Shown here in pieces: positions 14,941-22,939 of a stretch of DNA of 64,000 bases. The stretch's first letter is position 1. Each line of letters starts with the position of its first letter. Made by a program: the position numbers and the translations under genes. Source of the stretch: a virus; the IMG/VR virus record IMGVR_UViG_3300036770_005084, positions 91,232 to 155,231 of that record; one strand, 5' to 3'. The notes beneath the pieces are model-generated. The model made no database searches. It worked only from the letters and a program-made list of their open reading frames with translations, and was not told where the DNA came from.

Positions 14941-15849
14941 ATGTCTTTTTCTGACCTTAAGAAAAAATCTTCTCTTGGTTCCCTAACTTCAAAACTACTT
15001 ACGGAAGTAGAGAAGATGAGCAGTTCAACTTCTGGATCTGATGAACGGATCTGGAAACCTGAAGTTGATAAAGCAGGAAATGGATTTGCAATTATTCGAT
15101 TTCTACCTGCTCCCAATGGTGAAGATATCCCATGGGCAAAGGTATATAATCATGCATTCCAAGGTCCTGGTGGTTGGTTGATTGATAATTGTCTAACAAC
15201 TGTAAATCAATCCTGTCCGGTATGTGAAGCAAATCGTGAACTCTGGAATACAGGAAGCAAAGCAAATCAAGATATTGTACGTCAACGCAAACGTAAACTA
15301 TCGTATTACAGCAATATCTATGTTGTAAGTGATAAAGCACATCCAGAAAACGAGGGTAAAGTTTTTCTATTCAAATACGGAAAGAAAATCTTTGATAAGA
15401 TTTCTGCTGCAATGAAACCTGAGTTTGATGATGAAACTCCAATTGATCCATTTGATTTTTGGAATGGTGCCAACTTCAAAGTAAAAATTACTAAGAAAGA
15501 TGGTTATTGGAACTACGATAAATCTGAATTTGATCGTCCTGGTGTACTTAATGATTTTGACGATGAAACTCTAGAGAAAATTTGGAAGCAAGCATATTCT
15601 CTTGAAGACTTCACGAAGTCTGATGTATTTAAAACATATGAGCAACTTGATGCTCGTCTAAAAGCAGTCCTTGGCAAAAAGACTGTAAAACCAGATGAAT
15701 CATTTGATGATGAAGATTCTGATAGTGCTCCTCCAGTTCCTCAGAGCATGAAGGAAGAACTTGAAAGTATTTCTTCTTACTCATCATCTAATGATAGTCT
15801 TGAAGAAGATGATACTCTAAGTTACTTTGCTCGTCTAGCAGAAGAGTGA
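14941..15849 (+). CDS. 32: single-stranded DNA-binding protein gp32
   Basis: A 302-residue T4 gp32 homologue that coats ssDNA and organises replication and recombination. The zinc ligands are H71, C84, C92 and C95 (T4: H64, C77, C87, C90). An N-terminal basic cooperativity patch KKKSSLGS sits at residues 7-14. The OB-fold core (about 40-230) is followed by a linker and an acidic C-terminal tail (DDEDSDS; SLEEDDTL) that recruits partners. It has its own strong promoter and a terminator placed immediately after the stop. Confidence 0.97.
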   Translation: MSFSDLKKKSSLGSLTSKLLTEVEKMSSSTSGSDERIWKPEVDKAGNGFAIIRFLPAPNGEDIPWAKVYNHAFQGPGGWLIDNCLTTVNQSCPVCEANRELWNTGSKANQDIVRQRKRKLSYYSNIYVVSDKAHPENEGKVFLFKYGKKIFDKISAAMKPEFDDETPIDPFDFWNGANFKVKITKKDGYWNYDKSEFDRPGVLNDFDDETLEKIWKQAYSLEDFTKSDVFKTYEQLDARLKAVLGKKTVKPDESFDDEDSDSAPPVPQSMKEELESISSYSSSNDSLEEDDTLSYFARLAEE

Positions 15850-16512
15850 TTAACGTGGGGAGATAATTCTTAAATTATCTCCCTTTTTTGTTTTATCATC
15901 AATGAACTGTGAAGAGAATCCATATGACATTATTTCAAGCATATCATCTATTGCTGTCTGTAAAAATCTTCTTCTAAGTAAATATATTGTTCTTTTATTG
16001 TTATTTACCTCTACTTCATACTCATAATTCGAAACACTTTTTAGTGGGGATATAGTTTTGGTTTCACCTACTCTTTCATCATAATAACTAGTTTCAAAAT
16101 CAGGATCTACTATTCTTCCACTAGGAACAATTAATCTCCCTCTGCCATCGTAATAAGTGACAGTTTCGTAATGATGAATAGCATCAATTTCTGTTGGATC
16201 ATATTTTCTTTTTAGATATTGATCGAAGTCATATCCATTCATAGGCCATTCTGTTTTAATATCAATTATATTATTTGATATTAAAACAATCCAATCATAT
16301 CTTGAACTTCCATAATAAGAATTTGCAATTTGATCTGGACGTTCATCCCCAGTAATTGTATACTTAGTAAACACCGTTACATCTTTAAAGAATTCATCTC
16401 TTATTTTTGCTCTGCGAAATAAATTCTTTACTTTAATAAAATCTAATGAAGATTTTACTGTAGGTAATTGAGATTGGTAGTAAAGATCTGATACCTGGTT
16501 AAAGTAAGACAT
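15850..16512 (-). CDS. 53: baseplate wedge protein gp53-like
   Basis: A 220-residue protein with the gp53 layout: VTVFTKYTITGDERPDQIANSYYG (residues about 45-68, LysM-like) and YDWIVLISNNIIDIKTEWP (about 72-90). gp53 joins wedges in the T4 baseplate. It is first in position but last transcribed of a minus-strand block with gp48, an unknown and gp4. Its stop abuts the gp32 stop, and its last codons lie inside the gp32 terminator hairpin. The flank 3' of its stop lacks its own T-tract. Confidence 0.9.
   Translation of the reverse strand: MSYFNQVSDLYYQSQLPTVKSSLDFIKVKNLFRRAKIRDEFFKDVTVFTKYTITGDERPDQIANSYYGSSRYDWIVLISNNIIDIKTEWPMNGYDFDQYLKRKYDPTEIDAIHHYETVTYYDGRGRLIVPSGRIVDPDFETSYYDERVGETKTISPLKSVSNYEYEVEVNNNKRTIYLLRRRFLQTAIDDMLEIMSYGFSSQFIDDKTKKGDNLRIISPR
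15858..15889 (+). terminator. gp32 terminator lying inside the end of the convergent gp53 gene
   Basis: Perfect 11-bp stem GGGAGATAATT (15858-15868) / AATTATCTCCC (15873-15883), 4-nt loop, six T (15884-15889). It starts 9 nt after the gp32 stop and is coding sequence for gp53 on the other strand. Confidence 0.93.
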
Positions 16513-16525
16513 TAGATTTTAAAAA

Positions 16526-17971
16526 TTAACTTTGTGTTGAGGTTGGAGAATCCCATCCTGCACTATCATATTCGTAAGTATAATCATCATTATAAAGTGG
16601 TAGCAATTCAGTAAATCCCAATTGTAGTGTCAATGCTACTGGTTGCGAGTCATCTTCGTATGAATTATATATTCCATCTGGGGTATAGTTTATATTGCAT
16701 TGTTGTAATGCACATGTTTTTATCTTTCCAATTGTATTAAGATCTCCCCTAGGACCTTTAAAATGAATATCAAACACCATAGGAGCACCTAAGAAGAATG
16801 AACTTGCACCTTCAGATGATCTTAATGGTGCCATTCCCTTTTTGAAGAATTTTACAATTTTTCTAATTTGTACAGATTCAGTTTTACTTCTTGGGGCAAG
16901 TTTGAACTGGAATCCAAAACTTCTTAGTTTAGGACCTTGGAATAAAAGTTCTAGGTTTGGATTGATTGAAGTACCAGTCACTCTAGATCTAAATGCTTCT
17001 GGGTCAATGTTAATACCAACTTTTTTTGTAAGTGCTGCTGCAGCATTTAAGGTGAGTAACTGTTTAATGATTGGTTGTGCATCTCCAGAGATTGTAACCT
17101 TAGATAAATCTGCAACTGCAGATCCAAGTTCTTGAAGATTTACAACAGATATCCCAGACGCTAATTTTAGTGCACCACCTCCCAATAGTGCTGCTAAACT
17201 AGATAAACTATTTTCCCCCCAAGCAGTTACATTAGATTCTGAAATATCATTTGGCATTGGCAAAACAACAGATCCAATTACTTCTGATGGAGTTGTTGCA
17301 AATCTATCTTTTTGAATTTTCTTATAGAAATCGACAGTTACTTCTCCAGTCTCTTCTACTGGAATATATTTTCTTTGAACTATAACAATCCTATCCTGCG
17401 ATTGATCCATATTCTCGGGATATGAAATATTTTGTGATAGTTTTTCATTATTTCTAGAACCTGCTTTATAAAAATCATTTATTGTTGTTCCAAATATATT
17501 TTGAGGAGTATTATCAGTTCCATTATCTGAACTTCCTACTTCAGTTTCTGTGTCATCATCACTTTCTCCACTTGGTCTATCTTTTGGTGCAGGTTCTGCA
17601 TTAGGATCAATTATACCAACACTCTTTGCTCTTGCAGTAACTTCATTTTGGGAGTAATTTCTGAGTAATTCTGTTACTTCTGGTCCTGCTCCATATTTGC
17701 TTTTAGCAGCTGCAGCAAAATCATTGATAGTAGTATACTGACTAAAATCAAGGATATTACCTGGACCAAATTTGTAAAGTATTCTTCCGGTGTTAGCTAT
17801 TGAATAGTGAGGTACATCGTCAAGATTTTCTCCAGGCAAGACTTTCCTCATAGGAATAAATCCAGTTGGATTTGAAATAGATATAGTGTTTAGTTTTGGA
17901 TCCACATTAACTGGAGTTTTTGTTGGAAGTGATTTACCACTTTCCGGTTTCCAGTTTACTTTAAGTGACAT
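16526..17971 (-). CDS. 48: baseplate tail-tube cap protein gp48-like
   Basis: A 481-residue protein. Residues about 40-70 (IPMRKVLPGENLDDVPHYSI) and the C-terminal tube-fold block (LQQCNINYTPDGIYNSYED, then VALTLQLGFTELLPLYNDDY, about 425-470) match cyanophage gp48, the protein that caps the baseplate and starts the tail tube. It has an Ala-rich central insert and an acidic linker (DDDTETEVGSSDNG, about 137-150). It is larger than T4 gp48 (364 aa), as in other cyanophages. Coupled in the minus-strand block upstream of gp53. Confidence 0.85.
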   Translation of the reverse strand: MSLKVNWKPESGKSLPTKTPVNVDPKLNTISISNPTGFIPMRKVLPGENLDDVPHYSIANTGRILYKFGPGNILDFSQYTTINDFAAAAKSKYGAGPEVTELLRNYSQNEVTARAKSVGIIDPNAEPAPKDRPSGESDDDTETEVGSSDNGTDNTPQNIFGTTINDFYKAGSRNNEKLSQNISYPENMDQSQDRIVIVQRKYIPVEETGEVTVDFYKKIQKDRFATTPSEVIGSVVLPMPNDISESNVTAWGENSLSSLAALLGGGALKLASGISVVNLQELGSAVADLSKVTISGDAQPIIKQLLTLNAAAALTKKVGINIDPEAFRSRVTGTSINPNLELLFQGPKLRSFGFQFKLAPRSKTESVQIRKIVKFFKKGMAPLRSSEGASSFFLGAPMVFDIHFKGPRGDLNTIGKIKTCALQQCNINYTPDGIYNSYEDDSQPVALTLQLGFTELLPLYNDDYTYEYDSAGWDSPTSTQS

Positions 17972-18532
17972 TTATTTACCCCAAACTATATCGGAAGGAA
18001 TTGGTATTTCTACACCACCCAAGTCCCTGACAAATTCTTCCACTGGCAATAGGCATATTGTATCCCATTCTCTAGTATCAAAGTCTAAAAACGGACTGCG
18101 GACTTCTGTTAATAAGTATTTATGTGCTCCTTTAGTGAACCTTGGAATCTTATTTTCTGCTAAAGATCTAGCAATACCAACTCTTTCTTCTGGACTATAG
18201 TAATGTAGATTTACTCCAAAGAAATAGTTTGGTTGAAAATCTAAAATATATGTTAATGGATATTTGTCATAAAATGGTAGATCTCTTCTCCACTTTGCTC
18301 TATATTCATAGAACATTAAACTAAACAATCTTGGAAATGATCTAATGATGTTTTGATCTCTTCCACCCATCTCATCAACGTCATCATATTTTTCGGCATT
18401 GATTAAAGATTTTTTATTTTTTTCATATTTCATAGTTCTTGCAAAGAACATTTGAGATCTATACCAACTTTTTGATTGTTGTTTTCCTCCAGTTTTTTGC
18501 GTTACTTCTTCGAAGATAGTATTATACGCCAA
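17972..18532 (-). CDS. uncharacterised structural/assembly protein between gp4 and gp48 (186 aa)
   Basis: A 186-residue aromatic-rich protein (SWYRSQMFFARTMKY; RLFSLMFYEYRAKWRRDLPFY) ending IPIPSDIVWGK. It directly abuts gp48 (its stop is adjacent to the gp48 ATG) and overlaps gp4 by 11 nt, so it belongs to the same late assembly unit. Mixed alpha/beta content, no membrane segment and no catalytic motif. It is probably a baseplate or neck assembly factor on gene order alone. Confidence 0.7.
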   Translation of the reverse strand: MAYNTIFEEVTQKTGGKQQSKSWYRSQMFFARTMKYEKNKKSLINAEKYDDVDEMGGRDQNIIRSFPRLFSLMFYEYRAKWRRDLPFYDKYPLTYILDFQPNYFFGVNLHYYSPEERVGIARSLAENKIPRFTKGAHKYLLTEVRSPFLDFDTREWDTICLLPVEEFVRDLGGVEIPIPSDIVWGK

Positions 18533-18956
18533 GATTATCCTCCGTTAGTATCTGGAAATTCCATCTTCTATCTTCACAAAATTCTTTTGCTGCTTTCCAT
18601 TTTGCTTGGTTCTTTGCATATTCCCGAATTTCATATAATTGTTTTTTACTAATTCTCTTCTTTTGTTCGGGTAGATTCACTTGTCGTTTTGGTTTTATTT
18701 CAATCAAACTTTCTTTAATGGATCCATCAGTTGTTTTATATTTAATGTAAAAATCTGGGAAGTACTTATGAACTCTATTATCTATTGGAGATAGGTAAGG
18801 AATCCATATTTCTTCAGATGACCACTTCAATATATTCTCATTATTATCACAATAAACCATAAATTTTCTTTCCCACAGTGAACGATACACTATGTTGGTT
18901 GAATCACCGATGTATTTTTTGGGGTATGAAGGTTTGTATATACCTTTATAACTCAT
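18522..18956 (-). CDS. 4: head completion protein gp4-like
   Basis: A 144-residue TnsA-like PD-(D/E)XK protein: YRSLWERKFMVYCDNN (residues about 25-40, with the Glu), YFPDFYIKYKTTDGS (about 65-79, the Asp) and SLIEIKPKRQ (about 83-92, the ExK). This matches T4 gp4 (gp50/4), needed to finish DNA-filled heads. It is the first gene of the minus-strand block. A CTAAATA late motif lies about 22 nt upstream on the minus strand. Confidence 0.88.
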   Translation of the reverse strand: MSYKGIYKPSYPKKYIGDSTNIVYRSLWERKFMVYCDNNENILKWSSEEIWIPYLSPIDNRVHKYFPDFYIKYKTTDGSIKESLIEIKPKRQVNLPEQKKRISKKQLYEIREYAKNQAKWKAAKEFCEDRRWNFQILTEDNLGV

Positions 18957-18978
18957 ACATATAATATAGACACTTAAG

Positions 18979-18985
18979 TTATTTA
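18979..18985 (-). promoter_or_regulatory. possible late promoter (CTAAATA) for the minus-strand block
   Basis: On the minus strand the bases read CTAAATA, a variant of the late motif, 22 nt before the gp4 ATG. The match is weaker than NATAAATA sites elsewhere. Confidence 0.35.
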
Positions 18986-18986
18986 G

Positions 18987-19688
18987 ATGGCATTTCCGGT
19001 AGACCCAAAAAATACTTATATTAATGATGGTCTGTATAAAAATGTTGGAAGTACAAAATCTTTAATAGAAAGTTTTTTAAACTTATCATTAACATCAACT
19101 TTTGCAGTTGATATGAAAGTTGGTCCATTGATTGACAACATGAATAAAAAAATGGGAACAAATTATGAAAAAATATACGCAGAAAAACTAGGAATTTTAG
19201 CATATGAAGCAGTTATTCCTGGATCTTCTGTAGAGACGGGACAAATATTTGGTGATCGACAAGGAGTGACTGAAACATATATTACAAGAAGAATATATCC
19301 ACCAGTTGATGTTAGTTTTTATATTCAAAATGACTACAAATCTATAGAATTTTTTGAAGATTGGATGTCATTTGCATCATCTCAAAATTTAAATTCTACT
19401 TCACTAACTAAATTTTCACGTTTAAATTATCCAAATGAGTATAAATGCAATATTAATATTGTGAAATACGAAAGAGACTTGAGACCAAAACCACAAAAAT
19501 TAACTGCTAGAGGTGATGCTGGTGGAATAAATGATCCAAGAACATATACACACTCTTTGATTAATGCGTATCCAGTTAATATTATTTCTCTTCCAGTTTC
19601 ATATGAACAGACTTCATTGTTAAGAACGACTATTACTTTCAATTATGATAGATACTTTAAGCAAACTAATAAAGGGGTAAGTCTATAG
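18987..19688 (+). CDS. tail-tube-like baseplate protein (gp54/gp19-like)
   Basis: A 233-residue protein with a tube-protein pattern: AYEAVIPGSSVETGQIFGD (residues about 72-90), then ITRRIYPPVDVSFYIQND and FFEDWMSFAS (about 98-127), and a C-terminal strand pair NIISLPVSYEQTSLLRTTITF. This resembles the T4 gp19/gp48/gp54 tube fold, so it may be the tube initiator gp54 counterpart. It is divergent from gp4 and begins the plus-strand baseplate/tail block. The exact T4 equivalent is uncertain. Confidence 0.6.
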   Translation: MAFPVDPKNTYINDGLYKNVGSTKSLIESFLNLSLTSTFAVDMKVGPLIDNMNKKMGTNYEKIYAEKLGILAYEAVIPGSSVETGQIFGDRQGVTETYITRRIYPPVDVSFYIQNDYKSIEFFEDWMSFASSQNLNSTSLTKFSRLNYPNEYKCNINIVKYERDLRPKPQKLTARGDAGGINDPRTYTHSLINAYPVNIISLPVSYEQTSLLRTTITFNYDRYFKQTNKGVSL

Positions 19689-19689
19689 G

Positions 19690-19697
19690 GATAAATA
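19690..19697 (+). promoter_or_regulatory. T4-type late promoter upstream of gp26
   Basis: GATAAATA starts two bases after the upstream stop codon and lies 28 nt before the gp26 ATG. Confidence 0.6.
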
Positions 19698-19724
19698 AAA
19701 GTACTGACATTATAATCAAAAATT

Positions 19725-20456
19725 ATGCCTTTACCTAAAATTGCAACTCCGACATATGAGTTGATTTTACCTTCAACAAAAAAAGCAGTTAAGTATCGAC
19801 CATTTTTAGTCAAAGAAGAAAAAATTCTTATTCTCGCAATGGAGAGTGGAAACTTTGAAGAGATTATGAATGCGATTAAAACAACACTAAAGGATTGCAT
19901 TTTAACTAGAGGTATTAAAGTAGAAACTCTTCCAAGTTTTGATATTGAATATCTATTCTTAAATATCAGGGCAAAGTCTGTAGGAGAATCTGTAGAATTA
20001 ACAGTTACTTGTCCAGATGATAATGAAACAAAAGTTGATGTTGAAGTTTATATTGATGAAATTGCAGTAGTTATTCCTGAAGGTCATACAACTGATGTTA
20101 AAGTTGATGATAATATCACAATTAAAATGAAGTATCCTTCACTCAAAGAGTTTGTTGAGAATAATTTTGATTTCTCCGATCAAAATGATAGTGAAGAGAC
20201 TATTAATAAATCATTTGAAATCGTTGCTTCCTGTATTGATATGGTATATACAAAGGATGACTCTTGGGCATCAAGTGAAGTAACAAAGAAAGAATTAATT
20301 TCTTGGTTAGAAACTATGGATTCTAACCAGTTTAAAGGAATTGAAAAGTTTTTTGATACTATGCCAAAACTATCTCATACAATGAAAATTGTAAATCCAA
20401 AAACTAAAGTTGAAAACGAAATTGTACTGGAGGGACTGTCAAGTTTTTTCGGATAA
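19725..20456 (+). CDS. 26: baseplate hub assembly protein gp26-like
   Basis: A 243-residue protein matching the T4 baseplate gp26 family: MPLPKIATPTYELILPSTKK, then the PFLVKEEKILILAMESG block (residues about 26-42), DCILTRGIKVETLPSFDIEYLFLNIRAKSVGE (about 58-89) and an acidic C-terminal half. In T4 it takes part in hub assembly. The last codons, AGT TTT TTC, form a slippery site, and gp51 begins in the -1 frame. A frameshifted product of about 304 residues (gp26-gp51) is therefore predicted in addition to gp26 itself. Confidence 0.85.
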   Translation: MPLPKIATPTYELILPSTKKAVKYRPFLVKEEKILILAMESGNFEEIMNAIKTTLKDCILTRGIKVETLPSFDIEYLFLNIRAKSVGESVELTVTCPDDNETKVDVEVYIDEIAVVIPEGHTTDVKVDDNITIKMKYPSLKEFVENNFDFSDQNDSEETINKSFEIVASCIDMVYTKDDSWASSEVTKKELISWLETMDSNQFKGIEKFFDTMPKLSHTMKIVNPKTKVENEIVLEGLSSFFG

Positions 20457-20478
20457 TGATGAGTCATGAAGACTTATC
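20444..20478 (+). promoter_or_regulatory. predicted programmed -1 ribosomal frameshift signal
   Basis: The slippery heptamer T TTT TTC (20444-20450) is in the correct phase with the gp26 frame (X XXY YYZ). A 7-nt spacer (20451-20457) is followed by an 8-bp stem GATGAGTC (20458-20465) / GACTTATC (20471-20478) with one G-U pair and a 5-nt loop. Slipping -1 leads through CGG ATA straight into the gp51 ATG frame with no stop. The parts, phase and spacing are those of tail-chaperone frameshift sites. Confidence 0.7.
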
Positions 20479-20638
20479 AACTTATTTTAGAATTAACTTT
20501 GCATTGATGCAGTATCATAAATATTCATTAACTGAAATTGAAAATATGATTCCATGGGAAAGAGAAATATATCTATCATTACTTGAGCAGCATATTAAGG
20601 AAGAAGAAGAAAAGGCATCAAGAAAACAAAGTCTCTAA
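20456..20638 (+). CDS. 51: baseplate hub assembly protein gp51-like
   Basis: A 60-residue protein: HEDLSTYFRINFALMQYHKYS, then LTEIENMIPWEREIYLSLL and a charged C-terminal helix. The MIPWEREIY block is typical of cyanophage gp51, in T4 a hub assembly catalyst. The start overlaps the gp26 stop (TAATG). It may be made both alone and as the C-terminal part of a gp26-gp51 frameshift fusion. It is followed 2 nt later by the tape-measure-like gene. Confidence 0.75.
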   Translation: MMSHEDLSTYFRINFALMQYHKYSLTEIENMIPWEREIYLSLLEQHIKEEEEKASRKQSL

Positions 20639-20640
20639 CA

Positions 20641-22935
20641 ATGGAAACAGTAGATCTAGTACAATATAAAAAACAAAGACTAAGGGAGGAACTTCAAAAG
20701 TTAGTTCCTCCTGGGTTTAATTTGTTTCCACCTCCAAAAAATAGGGGGAATACTTATGATAATCTAGATAAATTTTTAGAAAGAGATACTGAGTTTTTAA
20801 TGAAAGTTGGATATTTAGTTCCAACAAATAGAGGGTATGATACTGCAATACAACATCTAAGATATTTTGGATATCCCATTGGCAAATATAAAGAAGCAGA
20901 AAATGTAGGGTCTTTTTATGGTGATGATCAGTTAAATAAAGATCTTAGGGAAGCATGTGATTATACTATTCGATTTTATGATCTTGCTGAAATAACACTA
21001 GCAAGAATTGAGGATGAAGTTGATACTCAATTAAAATTAATTCAGAACGAAAGAGATAAAGAAAAGAGAGATTTAGAAAAGACTGAGGAGAAAAAACAAA
21101 AGGCATCTTCATTTATTTCTGGTGCTACTAGTTTTAGACCAGGTAAATCAGTTCGTATAAAAACTACGAAGATACCTGGAATAATCCCAAAGAAAATAAC
21201 CTCTCAAAATATTGTTGATAATATATCCAAACCATCTGAGCAAGATGTACAGGTAACTAATATTCCACCAATTGTTCCGAAGAGAACTCCTCCAGAGCAA
21301 ATTGCAGCAAGAGTTCAGAATAAGTCTGATGATGAGTCAATCTCTGGTGGAGGAGTTACATCATCACTTGCAAAATTATCTTTAAATCTAGATCAAACTA
21401 ATGAAAATCTAGAAGCAATTGCTGATATTATAATTGAAGATATAAAAAATTCGAAAAATATTAATGATAAAGAGAAGGAAGAATATAGAAAAAGAATTGC
21501 AAATCGTGGAAGAAGAATTGGAAAGCAAGATCTTGGAAGTAGTAAAGTTGATGTTAGCAATTTAGTAAAAACTTATGCAGGGAATTTCTTCTCAGGTGCT
21601 GGTGGAGCAATAAGAACATTATCATTATTCAATCTTCTTGAAGGATTGATGAGTGGTGATCCTTCAAAAATTTTAGGTCCATTGTTAGGAATTGGAGTAA
21701 CATATTTACCTGCTATTGGTGCTGCTATAGCAGGTCTAATGGCAAAGAAAGTTGCACAATCTATCTTTGGTGGTGGAGGAAAACCAAGTGTTACTCCAGG
21801 AGGTAGAACTCCTACTGCTCCACAAACACCAACTAAGTTAGGAAAATTTGGAAAGTTTGCTGCAATTGCATCTTTAGGAGCAGGTGCACTTTCATTAGGA
21901 TCTGCTTTCTTATCGAATAGAGATCAACCTGAGGATATTCAGAAAGAAAGATTATCTGAATTGGAGATAGAACAAAAATCAAAAACAGAAGTTTTAGATA
22001 AACCATCAGCAATACCAGATTCTGATCTCAAAAGATTCCAAGAATTAAATCTAAAATTTGAAAAGGCATTGGATTTCTTATTGAAAAAGCAGCAGGAACG
22101 TGAGGAAGCAATCTCCAGAAGACCATCAGGAGGTCCTGGTGGTGGAGGAGGTGGTGGTGGAGGTCAACTTATAGAAGGTGAGGCACCTGCAGAGATTGAT
22201 GCATTAATGTCTGCTATTTCTGGGGGTGAAGGTGGATTAGAATCTGTAAATAGAATTGGTGCAATGCCTGGATTGTCTGAGTTGACAATAGATGAAGCAA
22301 TTGCAAAAGTTGAGTCTTTAAGGGCAAAGGGAAAAACTTCTGGTGCAATGGGTAGAATGCAACAGATGTCATATTATCTTAAAGATAGGGCAATTGCTGC
22401 CGGTCTTGATCCGACAAAGGATAAATTCAATGAGGAAAATCAGTATAAAATTGATAGAAGTTACTTGGCATCACTATTTTCCGGAGGAGAACGTGAAATT
22501 CTTGAGATGTTAAAAAAACCAAATGGCATAGAAGAAGTTGTTAGAAAACTTAAAGGAGTTTGGCCATCAGTACCAACAGGAGAACAGGAAAATGTACATA
22601 CTCCTGGGTTCTATGATAGGTATAGAAATATATTGAAAAACTTAAAAGAAAAAGAAGTTGATACTAAAAAACCTGAGGAAGAAGATTCAAAAGATTCAAA
22701 AACTACAAAGGGTCCAGACGTAAGTGCGTTGCCTAGAAATATTCCTAGGATAGAAACCCCAGTATCTTCTGAGGTTAATTTTCTTCCATTGCCCATAAAT
22801 GGAGGACAAGATAAACCTTCACAAAAATTATCAGATGGTGATGAAGGAGGTTCTTCAATTCCAAATGTACTGACTACCAATCCAGATAATTTTCTAGCAC
22901 TCAATACAAAATTAAGACTTCAGGTAGTTGCTTAA
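20641..22935 (+). CDS. tape-measure-like hub protein with C-terminal lambda-lysozyme-like domain
   Basis: A 764-residue protein. Residues 1-about 290 are charged and helical. Two hydrophobic segments follow (ILGPLLGIGVTYLPAIGAAI, about 340-365; FAAIASLGAGALSLGSAFL, about 405-425). A Gly-rich linker (about 497-507) leads to a domain at about 517-665 that resembles the phage lambda R-type lytic enzyme: Glu in AISGGEGG (about 525), SGAMGRMQQM (about 566), and IEEVVRKLKGVWPSVPTG (about 627-644). It may open the peptidoglycan during injection. Its position right after the chaperone-like gp26/gp51 genes and its hydrophobic segments fit a tape-measure role; T4 gp29 or gp28 are possible counterparts. 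Confidence 0.6.
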   Translation: METVDLVQYKKQRLREELQKLVPPGFNLFPPPKNRGNTYDNLDKFLERDTEFLMKVGYLVPTNRGYDTAIQHLRYFGYPIGKYKEAENVGSFYGDDQLNKDLREACDYTIRFYDLAEITLARIEDEVDTQLKLIQNERDKEKRDLEKTEEKKQKASSFISGATSFRPGKSVRIKTTKIPGIIPKKITSQNIVDNISKPSEQDVQVTNIPPIVPKRTPPEQIAARVQNKSDDESISGGGVTSSLAKLSLNLDQTNENLEAIADIIIEDIKNSKNINDKEKEEYRKRIANRGRRIGKQDLGSSKVDVSNLVKTYAGNFFSGAGGAIRTLSLFNLLEGLMSGDPSKILGPLLGIGVTYLPAIGAAIAGLMAKKVAQSIFGGGGKPSVTPGGRTPTAPQTPTKLGKFGKFAAIASLGAGALSLGSAFLSNRDQPEDIQKERLSELEIEQKSKTEVLDKPSAIPDSDLKRFQELNLKFEKALDFLLKKQQEREEAISRRPSGGPGGGGGGGGGQLIEGEAPAEIDALMSAISGGEGGLESVNRIGAMPGLSELTIDEAIAKVESLRAKGKTSGAMGRMQQMSYYLKDRAIAAGLDPTKDKFNEENQYKIDRSYLASLFSGGEREILEMLKKPNGIEEVVRKLKGVWPSVPTGEQENVHTPGFYDRYRNILKNLKEKEVDTKKPEEEDSKDSKTTKGPDVSALPRNIPRIETPVSSEVNFLPLPINGGQDKPSQKLSDGDEGGSSIPNVLTTNPDNFLALNTKLRLQVVA

Positions 22936-22939
22936 TAAA

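Noticed and set aside
22928-22939. TTG start four codons upstream for the M15-motif protein
   Set aside because: It would begin inside the previous coding region, while an ATG at 22940 sits just after the previous stop and gives a normal N-terminus.
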